Source: an uncultured Campylobacter sp.
GTDB taxonomy: Bacteria; Campylobacterota; Campylobacteria; Campylobacterales; Campylobacteraceae
DNA length: 64,000 nucleotides
Reading direction: 5' to 3'
Assembly (NCBI GenBank): GCA_945873855.1
Contig: CAMCEN010000002.1
Coordinates: forward strand, 1 to 64,000
Made by a program: the position numbers and the translations under genes. Of this stretch, positions 52,925 to 62,465 are shown one piece after another (position 1 is the first letter of the stretch; every line of letters begins with the position of its first letter). The notes below the pieces were generated by a model that was not told the DNA's origin, did not search any database, and was given only the letters and a program-made list of their open reading frames with translations.

Positions 52925-53794
52925 TTATTTCTTAAACAGCGCATCTAGCTTTCTCTCAAAGTCATGATAACCTAACATCTCATATAACTCATCTCTAGTT
53001 TGCATTTTCTCAATGCTAGCTTTTTGATGACCATTTGCGATGATGTCTTTAAATACTTCAAGCGCTGCTTTATTCATCGCACGAAACGCTGAGAGTGGAT
53101 AAAGCACCATAGAAATTCCCACCCCAGCAAGCTCTGTGGTGCTAAAATACGGAGTTTTGCCAAACTCAGTAATATTTGCTAGCACTGGCACTTTGATAGC
53201 ACTTGTAAATTGCTTGTATTCTTCTAGCGTGTGAATAGCCTCGGCAAATATCATATCAGCTCCGGCCTCTACATACGCAGCTGCACGATCTAGCGCTGCT
53301 GCTTGTCCCTCGCTAGCATGAGCATCAGTCCTAGCCATGATCACAAACTCGCTATCAATGCGACCATCTACGGCTGCTTTTATGCGATCACACATTTCAT
53401 CTTTGCTTACTAGTTCTTTATTTGGACGGTGTCCGCAGCGTTTTTGGGCTACTTGGTCTTCTATATGACATGCTGCTGCGCCTGCTCTGGTAAGTTCTTT
53501 TATGGTTCTAGCGATATTAAACGCTCCACCCCAGCCAGTATCAGCATCTACTAAAAGTGGCAAATCGCTAGCTGCTGTGATGCGGCGCACATCAATACAT
53601 ACATCTTCAAGGTTTGTCATACCAAGGTCAGGCAGACCGATACTTGCGTTTGCTACGCCAGCTCCACTTAGATATAGAGCCTTTGCGCCTGATTTTTGCG
53701 CTTGTATTGCGCTATAAGCGTTGATTACACCTAGGATTTGAAGTGGGTTGTTGTTTTTTACCGCTTCGCGAAATTTTTTACCTGCACTTGTCAT
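52925..53794 (-). CDS. prpB: Methylisocitrate lyase
   Basis: 289-aa isocitrate lyase/PEP mutase superfamily enzyme that splits 2-methylisocitrate into pyruvate and succinate. It begins [38 protein letters not shown] and [19 protein letters not shown] hold metal ligands, [20 protein letters not shown] contains the catalytic Cys, and [14 protein letters not shown] follows. First gene of the prp set, divergent from the pyruvate oxidoreductase gene. Product pyruvate is the substrate of that neighbour. Confidence 0.95.
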   Translation of the reverse strand: MTSAGKKFREAVKNNNPLQILGVINAYSAIQAQKSGAKALYLSGAGVANASIGLPDLGMTNLEDVCIDVRRITAASDLPLLVDADTGWGGAFNIARTIKELTRAGAAACHIEDQVAQKRCGHRPNKELVSKDEMCDRIKAAVDGRIDSEFVIMARTDAHASEGQAAALDRAAAYVEAGADMIFAEAIHTLEEYKQFTSAIKVPVLANITEFGKTPYFSTTELAGVGISMVLYPLSAFRAMNKAALEVFKDIIANGHQKASIEKMQTRDELYEMLGYHDFERKLDALFKK

Positions 53795-54149
53795 GCTACT
53801 CCTTTTTGTTACTTTGCCTTTTTTGGCTAAGCGAAGTATAAGATAAACTTAGGGAATTTTAGAGTGATTTTGTTACAAAAAGTATAAAATTTTTAAATTT
53901 TTGTTACTTTTCGTAACTTAGCAGCCAGAATTCGTTAAATTTATAAAAACTTAAATTATAAAATTAAGTCAATTTTTTAATATTTTTTTAAGCTAAAATA
54001 ACTTTGTGTAAAAATGTAACAAAATATACAAAAAATTTAAAAAATTTTAATTTTATATTATTTTTTCAATTTTTTTCTGTAATAATCAAAAATTTATTTT
54101 ATTTTCACTATAATTATACATTCACAGTTTACTTAAAGGACATTTTTGC
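53795..54149. promoter_or_regulatory. Divergent control region between prpB and nifJ
   Basis: About 355 bp, strongly A/T-rich, without window palindromes and therefore unlike most gaps here. It has GTTACTTTTCGTAAC (53903-53917), a GTTAC/GTAAC inverted repeat, plus GTTAC at 53872 and GTAAC at 54016, which may be regulator sites. A -10 TATAAT at 54109-54114 lies 36 bp before the nifJ start. The large spacing leaves room for shared regulation of pyruvate and propionate genes. Confidence 0.5.
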
Positions 54150-57100
54150 ATGAAAAAAGTTTATAAAACCATGGATGGCTGCGAGGCTGCAGCTTATGCA
54201 AGCTACGCATTTACCGAGGTTGCTGGTATTTATCCTATAACTCCTAGTTCGCCGATTGCTGAGTATGTGGATGCTTGGGCAGCAGCTGGGATGAAAAATC
54301 TTTTTAATATGCCAGTAAAGGTCGTAGAGATGCAAAGCGAAGCCGGTGCTGCAGGCTCAGTACACGGCAGCCTTCAAGCTGGGGCTCTTACTGCGACTTA
54401 CACAGCATCTCAAGGACTTTTGCTAAAAATTCCAAATATGTATAAAATCGCTGGCGAGCTACTGCCTTGCGTGATGCATGTTACGGCTCGTAGCCTTGCT
54501 ACGCACGCTCTTAGCATTTTTGGCGACCACCAAGACATTTATGCATGTCGTGGCACAGGCTTTGCTATGCTAGCTTCTCACAGCGTCCAAGAGGTCATGG
54601 ACTTAGCTGGCGTGGCACATCTAAGTGCGATTAAAGGCAGAGTGCCTTTTATGCACTTTTTTGATGGTTTTCGCACCAGCCACGAGATACAAAAGATAGA
54701 AGTAATGGACTACAAAGTCTTTGATGAACTGCTTGATAGACAAGCGGTGGCTGATTTTAGAGCTAGGGCTCTAAGTCCAGAAAACCCACAAACAAAAGGC
54801 ACAGCGCAAAACGATGATATTTATTTTCAAATGCGTGAGGCACAAAATAGCTATTATAATGCTTTGCCTGATATTGTGGCTGATTATATGAAAAAAATCA
54901 GCGAGGTTACAGGGCGAAACTACGCTCCTTTTGTTTACTACGGCGACCCTGAGGCCAGCGATATAATAGTAGCTATGGGCTCAGTATGCGAGTGCGCAAA
55001 AGAAGTAATAGATCATCTAAGAGCTAAGGGGCAAAAGGTAGGAATTCTCTGCGTTCATCTATACCGCCCATTTAGCGAAAAATACTTCTTTGAAGCCCTG
55101 CCAAAAAGCGTAAAGCGCATAGCAGTGCTTGATCGCACCAAAGAGCCAGGCAGCGTGGGTGAGCCACTGTATACTGATGTTTGCGCTCTATTTGCTAGCA
55201 AGCAAAATGCCCCAAAAATAATAGGTGGTCGCTATGGCCTAAGCTCAAAAGATGTAAACCCAGACCAAATCATCGCAGTATATGAAAACCTAGCCAAAAA
55301 TGAGAGCAAAAACCACTTTACAATAGGTATAAACGATGATGTAACCTTTACTAGCTTAGAGCTTGGCGAGAAAATAAGTCTGGCAAATGATGATTGCGTG
55401 GAGTGCTTATTTTACGGACTTGGTAGCGATGGCACTGTGGGAGCAAACAAAAACTCTATTAAAATCATCGGCGATAAAACTGATTTTTACGCACAAGCGT
55501 ATTTTGCCTATGATAGCAAAAAATCAGGTGGCTACACTCGCTCTCACCTACGCTTTAGTAAAAAGCCTATTCGCTCAACCTATTTAGTATCAAACGCTGA
55601 TTTTATCGCTTGCAGCGTCCCAGCTTACCTTGATATCTATGATGTAGTAGGCGGAATAAAAGAAGGTGGAGTTTTTCTACTAAACTCTATTTGGGATGCT
55701 AAAAAAACCATAGAAAAAATCCCAAATAGCGTAAAAAAAATCCTAGCCCAGCGCAAAGCAAAGTTTTTTATCATAAATGCTACCAAACTAGCTAGGCAAA
55801 TAGGGCTAAAAGGTCGCACAAATACTATAATGCAATCAGCATTTTTTAAGCTAGCTGATATCATACCATACAGCGAGGCTCAAAAATACATGAAAGAATA
55901 CGCCTTTAAAGCCTATCACAAAAAAGGCGATGATATAGTAGAGATGAACTACAAAGCAATCGATGAAGGTGCTAGCGAGCTAGTAGAGATAGCAGTAGAT
56001 CCAGCGTGGGCGAGCTTAGATGATACTAGCGAAAACTTGAATTCCTACAAAGGTAGCGAGTTTGTAGAAAAAATCGCAAAAGCAATGAACGCCGCAAAAG
56101 GCGACGAGCTGCCAGTATCAGCGTTTAAAGGATATGAGGACGGAGCCTTCCCTGGCGGCACTACGCAGTATGAAAAGCGTGGTGTTGGCGTCATGGTGCC
56201 AAAATGGATAAAAGAAAATTGTATCCAATGTAACCAGTGTGCCTTTGTCTGTCCGCATGCTGTAATAAGGCCATTTCTCATAAACGAAGACGAGATGGCA
56301 GCAGCGCCGCAAGGTGTAAAAGAGAACTACTTAGATGCTAAGGGCAAAGAGCTAAAAGAGCTAAAATACAAAATTCAAGTAAGTCCGCTTGATTGCACCG
56401 GCTGTGAGCTGTGTGCCCAAAACTGCCCTAGCAAAGAAAAATCTCTTGTCATGGTGCCTTTTGAAGAGCAAAAATACGAGCAAGAAAATGCTGATTATTT
56501 ATTTAACAAAGTGCGATATAAAGATGATCTCATGAGCAAAGAAAGCGTAAAAGGCGCAATGTTTGCCGAGCCGTTATTTGAGTTTCACGGAGCTTGTCCG
56601 GGCTGTGGCGAGACGCCTTATATCACAACGATAACTAGGCTTTTTGGAGAAAATTTGATAGTAGCAAACGCCACAGGCTGTAGCTCGATCTATGGTGGCT
56701 CAGCCCCTAGCATGCCGTATAAAGCCAGCCAAAACGGCAAGGGCGTAGCGTGGGCAAACTCACTATTTGAGGATAATGCTGAGTTTGGACTAGGTATGAA
56801 AATAGCAAATGATACTATACGCGCTCGCATACAAAATATCATGCTTGAGAGTAAAGATAGCGTGCCAAACGCTCTTAGTGCGTTATTTACCGACTGGATA
56901 GAAAATAAAGATAACGCCCTGCTAGCTAGCCAAATAAAAGACAAACTCGTTCCGCTTTTGCAAGCAAATAAGGATAATAAAGCCTGTGAGCAGCTTTTGG
57001 AGCTTAAAAATTTCTTAACCAAAAACTCTCAGTGGATCATAGGTGGCGATGGCTGGGCGTATGATATAGGCTATGGTGGGCTTGATCACATTCTCTCAAG

Positions 57101-57695
57101 TGGCGAAAATTTAAATATCCTAGTGCTAGATACTGAGGTCTACTCAAACACCGGCGGACAAAGCTCAAAATCAAGCCGCACAGGCTCGGTTGCGCAGTTT
57201 AGCGCCTCTGGTAAGGCTCAGTTTAAAAAAGATCTAGGGCGAATCGCTATGAGTAATGGCAAGGTTTTTGTCGCTCAAATCAACTCAAACGCAAATCAAG
57301 GCGCTATGATAAAGGCTCTACTAGCAGCTGAGGCTTATGATGGTGTAAGTCTCATCATCGCTTATAGTCCGTGCATCGCTCATGGTATAAAAGGCAGCCT
57401 TAGCCACAGCGGCAAGCAAGGCGAGCTAGCCACAAAGTGCGGCTACTGGCCTACATATACTTATGACCCAAGGCTCATTGATGAGGGTAAAAATCCACTA
57501 AAAATCACAAGCCCTGAGCCAAAATGGGATAGCTATGATGAGTTTTTGATGAACGAAACTCGCTACGCAAGCCTTAAAAAGCTAAATCCACAGCACGCAG
57601 CGGCTTTGTATGAAGCAAATAAAAAAGACGCGAGGCGCAGATATAAAGAACTAAAACGCCTAGCGAGTTTGGATTATAGCGACGAGCTTGAGTAG
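54150..57695 (+). CDS. nifJ: Pyruvate:ferredoxin (flavodoxin) oxidoreductase
   Basis: 1181-aa single-chain enzyme that converts pyruvate and CoA to acetyl-CoA and CO2, passing electrons to flavodoxin or ferredoxin. N-terminal domain: EVAGIYPITPSSPIAEYVDAW with QSEAGAAGSVHGSL. Middle: FGLGSDGTVGANKNSIKIIG-type gamma region. The ferredoxin part has CIQCNQCAFVCPHA (about residue 691) and CTGCELCAQNCPS (about 749). The C-terminal TPP domain has FHGACPGCGETPY, ANATGCSSIYGG and GGDGWAYDIGYGGLDH. Length is normal for the homodimeric type (NifJ/Por). It is the main pyruvate dehydrogenase equivalent in Campylobacter. Confidence 0.96.
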   Translation: MKKVYKTMDGCEAAAYASYAFTEVAGIYPITPSSPIAEYVDAWAAAGMKNLFNMPVKVVEMQSEAGAAGSVHGSLQAGALTATYTASQGLLLKIPNMYKIAGELLPCVMHVTARSLATHALSIFGDHQDIYACRGTGFAMLASHSVQEVMDLAGVAHLSAIKGRVPFMHFFDGFRTSHEIQKIEVMDYKVFDELLDRQAVADFRARALSPENPQTKGTAQNDDIYFQMREAQNSYYNALPDIVADYMKKISEVTGRNYAPFVYYGDPEASDIIVAMGSVCECAKEVIDHLRAKGQKVGILCVHLYRPFSEKYFFEALPKSVKRIAVLDRTKEPGSVGEPLYTDVCALFASKQNAPKIIGGRYGLSSKDVNPDQIIAVYENLAKNESKNHFTIGINDDVTFTSLELGEKISLANDDCVECLFYGLGSDGTVGANKNSIKIIGDKTDFYAQAYFAYDSKKSGGYTRSHLRFSKKPIRSTYLVSNADFIACSVPAYLDIYDVVGGIKEGGVFLLNSIWDAKKTIEKIPNSVKKILAQRKAKFFIINATKLARQIGLKGRTNTIMQSAFFKLADIIPYSEAQKYMKEYAFKAYHKKGDDIVEMNYKAIDEGASELVEIAVDPAWASLDDTSENLNSYKGSEFVEKIAKAMNAAKGDELPVSAFKGYEDGAFPGGTTQYEKRGVGVMVPKWIKENCIQCNQCAFVCPHAVIRPFLINEDEMAAAPQGVKENYLDAKGKELKELKYKIQVSPLDCTGCELCAQNCPSKEKSLVMVPFEEQKYEQENADYLFNKVRYKDDLMSKESVKGAMFAEPLFEFHGACPGCGETPYITTITRLFGENLIVANATGCSSIYGGSAPSMPYKASQNGKGVAWANSLFEDNAEFGLGMKIANDTIRARIQNIMLESKDSVPNALSALFTDWIENKDNALLASQIKDKLVPLLQANKDNKACEQLLELKNFLTKNSQWIIGGDGWAYDIGYGGLDHILSSGENLNILVLDTEVYSNTGGQSSKSSRTGSVAQFSASGKAQFKKDLGRIAMSNGKVFVAQINSNANQGAMIKALLAAEAYDGVSLIIAYSPCIAHGIKGSLSHSGKQGELATKCGYWPTYTYDPRLIDEGKNPLKITSPEPKWDSYDEFLMNETRYASLKKLNPQHAAALYEANKKDARRRYKELKRLASLDYSDELE

Positions 57696-57917
57696 GGCTT
57701 AGGAATTCTAGAATTTATCTAGGAATTCTAGAATTCCCCTACTACTATGTCATCCTCGGGCTTGACCCGAGGATCTCTATTTTGTGATGAGATCCCCCGA
57801 TCAAGTCGGGGGATGACAAAGAAAGTCAAGTCGAGGGATGACACAAGGCTTAGAGAATTCTCTTTGGGAATTCTAGATTAAGGAATTTTAGTTTAAGGAA
57901 TTTTAGATTAGGGAATT
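57696..57917. repeat. Hairpin repeats and palindromes after nifJ
   Basis: Two or three inverted CATCCTCGGGCTTGACCCGA / GATCAAGTCGGGGGATGACA hairpins (about 57747-57845) and several TAAGGAATTTTAG / GAATTCTAGAATTC units. No gene. Confidence 0.8.
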
Positions 57918-58022
57918 CTAGAATTGCTTAGCTTTTTTGAGCCCAAAAAGTAAAAATACAATTTTGATTACAACTTCTCTTGTGCCGTTATTTTCTCTTG
58001 CATAAGCAAAACCTTGTCCCAT
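57918..58022 (-). CDS. 34-aa peptide of unknown function
   Basis: ATG with a good TAAGGAG, 10 nt after the stop of the 166-aa gene. Product: a polar start GQGFAYARENNGTREVV, then a short hydrophobic stretch IKIVFLLFGLKKAKQF. The stop codon lies inside a CTAGAATTC palindrome, so the frame may have been shortened by repeat insertion. Could be a fragment. Confidence 0.4.
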   Translation of the reverse strand: MGQGFAYARENNGTREVVIKIVFLLFGLKKAKQF

Positions 58023-58032
58023 AATTTACTCC

Positions 58033-58533
58033 TTAAATTTTATTAAAAAGCGACCATTGCTTTATATTTTTAGAATTTAAAAAATTTTTTAAGTCATCTA
58101 AAATCGCATTATCAAACAAATACTTGCTTACAAAAATAGTATTCCAAAATTTTTTGTGAGCTATGCTAATATCATTTGTTATTATTGTTCGCTTGTTCCA
58201 ATAATATTTTATATCTTTGTAATACACTTTTTTTGAAAAAAATGTATATTTAGCAATTAAAAAATCATCATAGCAAAATATTTTTTCTAATTTTAATGTC
58301 AGCACAAACCAATATGGGATAAAAATAATTAACACTCCACCAATTAAATTCGGAATAATATTGTTAATGTTTAAAAATGCTACACAAATAAGAAATATAA
58401 ATAAAAGCGATATTGTAAAAAAAATACCATACAGATTTGATTTAGTAGATTTTGTTTTTTGTATTGTCAAAATAGGCTCATCTACTTTTATATTATATTT
58501 ATTTTCCAAATTTCTTACCTTTCTAAATTTCAA
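58033..58533 (-). CDS. Hypothetical protein with two membrane segments (166 aa)
   Basis: The soluble N-terminal 30 residues (KYNIKVDEPILTIQKTKSTK) precede two hydrophobic segments (YGIFFTISLLFIFLICVAFL; LIGGVLIIFIPYWFVLTLKL). The C-terminal 80 residues (KIFCYDDFLIAKYTFFSKKV onward, with KDIKYYWNKRTIITND) look like a small PH-like domain. Very A/T-rich compared with the core genes. It resembles membrane immunity-type proteins near polymorphic toxin loci, but no family can be named. ATG start without a strong Shine-Dalgarno. Confidence 0.6.
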   Translation of the reverse strand: MKFRKVRNLENKYNIKVDEPILTIQKTKSTKSNLYGIFFTISLLFIFLICVAFLNINNIIPNLIGGVLIIFIPYWFVLTLKLEKIFCYDDFLIAKYTFFSKKVYYKDIKYYWNKRTIITNDISIAHKKFWNTIFVSKYLFDNAILDDLKNFLNSKNIKQWSLFNKI

Positions 58534-58717
58534 AAAACTCCGAAGTTATACTCAACTTTTACTTAATTCATACTTACTATATATATGAAGTTTAATTTAA
58601 GTAATTTAGCTTTTTTTAAATTTACTAAATTACTATAATTTATAAATTTAAATCTCGTCAGTATCGCCGATACTGAACTCTTAAATTTACAAATTTGAAC
58701 TTACGCAACTAGTAAAT
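58534..58717. repeat. Low-complexity AAATTTAAATTTG stretch
   Basis: A/T-rich gap with tandem AATTTGTAAATTTG-like words (58690-58745) and a perfect CAGTATCG-C-CGATACTG inverted repeat at about 58657-58673. No gene. Confidence 0.6.
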
Positions 58718-58990
58718 TTAAATTTGTAAATTTGTAAATTTGTTTAAATTTAAGCTTTCAATGCCAAGTTCAGAGAGTGATTTTAATTCGTTTGTTTCTG
58801 AAACGCCGTTTGAATTGCTATCTTGCCAGATTTGGAGTTTGTCAAAGTTTTCATCTAAATTTGAGATAATGCCATCGTTATTGCTATCTGGTTCAACCGC
58901 AATAATAATAATAGCTAACCATAGCATTTTATCACTATAATTTTTTATGCTAAATAATAAATGTTCTTTATTTGTATTTATTTGTTCCAT
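58718..58990 (-). pseudogene. Fragment of a calcium-binding RTX-like protein
   Basis: The 90-aa frame contains DSNNDGIISNLDENFDKLQI followed by WQDSNSNGVSETNELKSLSE and LGIESLNL. This is the D.N.DG / WxDxNxxG / ELxSLxELGI pattern found inside large RTX or hemolysin-type calcium-binding proteins. The N-terminal MEQINTNKEHLLFSIKNY part does not belong to that pattern, and the frame ends in low-complexity DNA, so the gene is a broken piece. Its upstream region is duplicated ahead of the 254-aa gene at 31345. Confidence 0.5.
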
Positions 58991-59574
58991 TGCTCCACCT
59001 TGTCTATCTTTTCAGAACCTTTTAAAAATTTAAAACCAAAACCCGCATTTTAGCAAAAAAAACTAGCTTTTTTTAAGCCAAATTCTAGATAAATATTACA
59101 CAAATTCTAGAATTTTATTAATTCATTATTCTTTAAAATATTTAAATATTTTTAAAGAATAAATTTACATATTTTAATATAAAATAAAACTATAAATTCT
59201 AGAATTTAACCCCCACCAAATATACAAATGCCCAAATTCTAAAATTCCTTAAATTCTAGAATTTAAACTAACTTTAAAAACACACAAATATCCAAATTCT
59301 AAAATTCTCCCTCGCAATGACGGAATTTTGAACGGAATTTTAGAATTCCTAGGGAATTCTAACTCGCGCTGTCCTTTGGGTTTCGCGGTAGCGGCTGTTA
59401 AAAAGCTAGGGAATTCTAGAATTTTGCTGTCCTTTGGGTTTCGCGGTAGTGGCTGTAAAAACTAGGGAATTCTAGAATTCCTAGATTGCTCCCTCTGCTT
59501 TGCTCGCTTGCAATGACGAGAATTCTAGTGAATTCTAAACTCGCTCCAGCAGTTAGCCGCCGTAGGGCAAAAGA
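58991..59574. repeat. Duplicated upstream region, copy 2, with repeat fragments
   Basis: 59026-59270 parallels 32165-32400 (see there); TGCTAAAAT on the minus strand near 59050 is a possible -10. 59365-59406 and 59425-59463 are two partial copies of the lead segment of the nested-hairpin element (CCTTTGGGTTTCGCGGTAGC then GGCTGT). Fragments of the GCAATGACGG repeat lie at about 59306 and 59491-59522. No gene. Confidence 0.7.
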
Positions 59575-60129
59575 TTAAATCAGCTTTCTTAACCTCAGCA
59601 CCATATTTACCTTACCTACCGTTATGTGCATATCACGAGCGATTTCTTCAGCACTTTTGCCAGCGTTAAAGAGACTTTCTATCTTATCCTCCTCAGCGCT
59701 AAAGCTTGGTGGTGTTATCTTGCCTATGCTTTTGGTGCGCTCTTCAAGGTCTAGCATACGCTCTTCGTGGTCATTTGTAAAGTCATCTACGCTACTCTCT
59801 AAGCGGCGCAGGCTCTCTAGCATAGGCATCACACGGCTTGCTAGGGCTTCGTTTATACGAGCATCTATGCGGCGCGTGATCTCTTCTAGGCTAAAAGCAG
59901 CCCCACTGCGAGAGCTACTAGCTGACGCCATCGCCACTGAGTTTAGCTCTTTTTTTAGCTCGCTTAGTTCTTTGTTTAGCTGGTAGTTGATTTGCATTAG
60001 TTTATCAAAGCTTTTTGTGTGATTTGAGAGCTTGTTTTGTAGTCCTTGTATCGTCATCCAGCCCCACGCAAGTCCTGCTAGTATCAACAGAGCCAAGCTT
60101 ATCATAATTAGCAAATCAATACTCATCAT
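59575..60129 (-). CDS. Membrane-anchored coiled-coil protein with C-terminal DUF2802-like helix-turn-helix
   Basis: 184-aa protein: one N-terminal membrane anchor (LLIMISLALLILAGLAWGWM), a long heptad-like region (about residues 30-140, e.g. LNKELSELKKELNS), and a C-terminal motif IESLFNAGKSAEEIARDMHI with TVGKVNMVLRLRKL, which resembles DUF2802 and sigma-like helix-turn-helix ends. Conserved in campylobacters by my recollection; function unknown. It overlaps the PilZ-like gene by 14 nt and is last in the mqnP gene set. Confidence 0.8.
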   Translation of the reverse strand: MMSIDLLIMISLALLILAGLAWGWMTIQGLQNKLSNHTKSFDKLMQINYQLNKELSELKKELNSVAMASASSSRSGAAFSLEEITRRIDARINEALASRVMPMLESLRRLESSVDDFTNDHEERMLDLEERTKSIGKITPPSFSAEEDKIESLFNAGKSAEEIARDMHITVGKVNMVLRLRKLI

Positions 60130-60637
60130 TATCCTTTTGCTTTTTGGCTCTTATTGCGCCCATTTCATATCTGGCGACATTTGAAGCCCACTCTTTTTCA
60201 TCAAATTTACTTATGCGAGTGATTTTGGCTGTTTTTTCATCCACAGCCTCAAAAAAGAGTTTAATATTTTTATGCACAAAACCGCCTATCATCACTCTAG
60301 CAAAGTATTTTTTGCCAGTCTCTAAGCACGCATTTTCAAAGCCAAAGCCCTCATAGCCGATTTTATTAGCATTTTCTTGCTTGCCTAGATTAGCAGAACT
60401 GCCCTTGCCACTAAGCATATTTTCAATGTTTTCAAGCTTTCTTAGCACCTCTGTTAGCACCTTCAAAGTAAGCGGGTCGGTGTTTTCTCCGCCTTCTTTT
60501 GCCTTTAATACGCTCATCCACTCATCAAGGCCGTTGTGAGAGCTAGAAAACTCACTCTCAAAGCTACCATCATCAAGGCAAAAACTCACCTTTAATTCAG
60601 CACTAACAAATCTCATCTCATTCATAAGCTCATCCAT
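60116..60637 (-). CDS. Conserved hypothetical, possibly PilZ-like
   Basis: 173-aa protein. The C-terminal half (YEGFGFENACLETGKKYFAR, MIGGFVHKNIKLFFEAVDEK, then VARYEMGAIRAKKQ) has the strand order of a PilZ domain, but I cannot see the RxxxR motif needed to bind cyclic di-GMP. The N-terminal half is acidic and partly disordered. It overlaps mqnP by 16 nt and the following gene by 14 nt, so all three are translated as a unit. Function unknown. Confidence 0.75.
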   Translation of the reverse strand: MDELMNEMRFVSAELKVSFCLDDGSFESEFSSSHNGLDEWMSVLKAKEGGENTDPLTLKVLTEVLRKLENIENMLSGKGSSANLGKQENANKIGYEGFGFENACLETGKKYFARVMIGGFVHKNIKLFFEAVDEKTAKITRISKFDEKEWASNVARYEMGAIRAKKQKDNDEY

Positions 60638-61482
60638 ACAAATACCATAAATGCTACGCTCACCCAGCCATTTAGCGTAAAAAACGCCCTATCAATCTTG
60701 CTAAAGTCCTTGCGCACGATCAAATGCTCTTTATAAAGTATAAAAGCACAAACTAAGACTCCCGCGTAAGCAAAGCCCCCTAGCCCAGCCGCAGCAGCAA
60801 AAAGCAGCCAAAACAGCACCGCTAATGCGTGAAACAAGGCTGCTGCTGCCATGCTAGCATCATGCCCAAAACGAGATGGGATGCTAAAAAGCCCCATTTT
60901 TTTGTCAAACTCCATGTCTTGAAGAGCATAAAGCACATCAAAGCCAGCCACCCAAAACACCACTCCACAGCAAAGTAGCACGCTCCAAAGTGGAATTTCA
61001 GCTAGCACAGCCACAGCCCCAGCTATAGGCGAGAGCCCAAGGCAGAGTCCTAAAATCACATGCGCTAGCGCAGAAAAGCTCTTAAAATACGAGTAGCTTG
61101 CCAAAACTAGCAAAAATATAAAAGAGAGCCAAAAAGCAAGCGAGTTTATAAAAGCTGAGCTAAGCACGAAAATAAGGGCGTTTATGGCAATAAAGATTTT
61201 CATATTACTCTTGCCAATCCTGCCATCCACGCTAGGACGGCTTGCTGTGCGTGGGTTTAGAGCATCAATCGCTGCGTCGTGGTAGCGGTTTACTCCCATA
61301 GCAAAGTTGCGAGCTGATATCGCGCAAAGCACGCCAAAAATCAGCAAATGCCAGCCGAACCACGCCGTGCCATTTAGGCTTTTGCTAGCTACAAACATCG
61401 CTGTAAAGATGAAAGGTAAAGCAAAAATAGAATGCTTAAAAACAATGAGTTCTAGTGTGTCTTTTAGGGCTTTTAGTGTCAT
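60622..61482 (-). CDS. mqnP: Menaquinone biosynthesis prenyltransferase (UbiA family)
   Basis: 286-aa integral membrane prenyltransferase with eight to nine hydrophobic segments. The first Asp-rich motif is NRYHDAAIDALNPRT and the second DVLYALQDMEFDKKMGL, the pair that binds polyprenyl diphosphate. In Campylobacter, which uses the futalosine route and lacks ubiquinone, the UbiA homologue acts as MqnP. First gene of its set, divergent from miaA. The exact aromatic acceptor is inferred from the genus. Confidence 0.9.
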   Translation of the reverse strand: MTLKALKDTLELIVFKHSIFALPFIFTAMFVASKSLNGTAWFGWHLLIFGVLCAISARNFAMGVNRYHDAAIDALNPRTASRPSVDGRIGKSNMKIFIAINALIFVLSSAFINSLAFWLSFIFLLVLASYSYFKSFSALAHVILGLCLGLSPIAGAVAVLAEIPLWSVLLCCGVVFWVAGFDVLYALQDMEFDKKMGLFSIPSRFGHDASMAAAALFHALAVLFWLLFAAAAGLGGFAYAGVLVCAFILYKEHLIVRKDFSKIDRAFFTLNGWVSVAFMVFVWMSL

Positions 61483-61562
61483 TTTTATCCTTTTAGAGCC
61501 TATATTTTAGCAAAATTCTTTGATATTTAAGTATAATTTTGGCAAAAATTTAAAGGAAATGC

Positions 61563-62465
61563 TTGAAGCAAATCGCAATAATAGGGGCTACCGCAAGTGG
61601 CAAAACAGCCCTAGCCTTAGAACTTGCGCCCTTGCTAAATGCTGTGATTTTAAGCCTTGATTCGCTATGCGTGTATAAAGAAATTAGTATCGCCTCAGCA
61701 AAACCAAGCCCTGATGAGCTAGCTAGCATAAAGCATTTTGGCGTGGATTTAAAAAGCGTGGATGAGGATTTTAGCGCAGGCGAGTTTTTTTGCGAGTATA
61801 AAAGGGCCTGCGAGTTTTGTAAAACGCAGGGCAAAAACCTCATCATCACAGGCGGTTCTGGCTTTTATCTAAAAGCACTGATTTCAGGGCTTGCGCCGAG
61901 AGTGCCTAGAGCTAGTTTTTATCCGCAAAATAACGAGATTTTTGCGCTTGCTAAAAGCTGTGATAGCGAGTTTTGCGCCAAATACAGCGCAAATGATACT
62001 TTTAGATTACAAAAGTGGTTTGATATTTACTCTTTTTTAGGGAATTCTAGCTTAGGGAATTCTAGAATTCCCAGCGAGTTTTTAAAGGCAAATACAAAAG
62101 AGCCTTTGATAAAAAACATTGAAATTTACGAGCTTTGCTGGGAAAAAGAGCTTTTAAAAGAACGCATTAAAAAGCGCACTTGCGCAATGCTTGACTCTGG
62201 GCTTTTGGGCGAGGCAAAGGGGCTTTTTGACTCTTTTGATCACAGCTTAAAGCCACTAAATTCAGTGGGGCTAAAAGAGTGTGGGCAGTTTTTGCGTGGC
62301 GAGATTTTAAATGAAAATGAGCTAAAAGAGCTTATTATAACGCACACAGCGCAGCTTGCTAAAAGACAGCGCACTTTTTTTAACTCTCAATTTAGAACTA
62401 AAAAACTAAGCTTTGAGAGCGCAAAAAGCGTGATTTTAGAGAGTTGTAAAGAGTGGAATTCCTAG
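61563..62465 (+). CDS. miaA: tRNA dimethylallyltransferase, TTG start
   Basis: Adds a dimethylallyl group to A37 of tRNAs reading UNN codons. The 300-aa protein starts at TTG with AAAGGAAA upstream and no usable ATG in frame. The P-loop is IIGATASGKTALALEL, LSLDSLCVYKEISIASAKPS holds the catalytic Asp, GGSGFYLKALISGL is the tRNA/DMAPP site, and TAQLAKRQRTFF is the C-terminal signature. A repeat-derived insert reads SSLGNSRIPSE (about 62041-62075) in the middle domain, and the last codons run into a palindrome. Confidence 0.95.
   Translation: MKQIAIIGATASGKTALALELAPLLNAVILSLDSLCVYKEISIASAKPSPDELASIKHFGVDLKSVDEDFSAGEFFCEYKRACEFCKTQGKNLIITGGSGFYLKALISGLAPRVPRASFYPQNNEIFALAKSCDSEFCAKYSANDTFRLQKWFDIYSFLGNSSLGNSRIPSEFLKANTKEPLIKNIEIYELCWEKELLKERIKKRTCAMLDSGLLGEAKGLFDSFDHSLKPLNSVGLKECGQFLRGEILNENELKELIITHTAQLAKRQRTFFNSQFRTKKLSFESAKSVILESCKEWNS

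Noticed and set aside
58050-58062. Fourth copy of the WYL operator (GCGACCATTGC)
   Set aside because: Only one half-site is present and it lies inside codons of the 166-aa gene (KQWSLF), so a chance match is likely.
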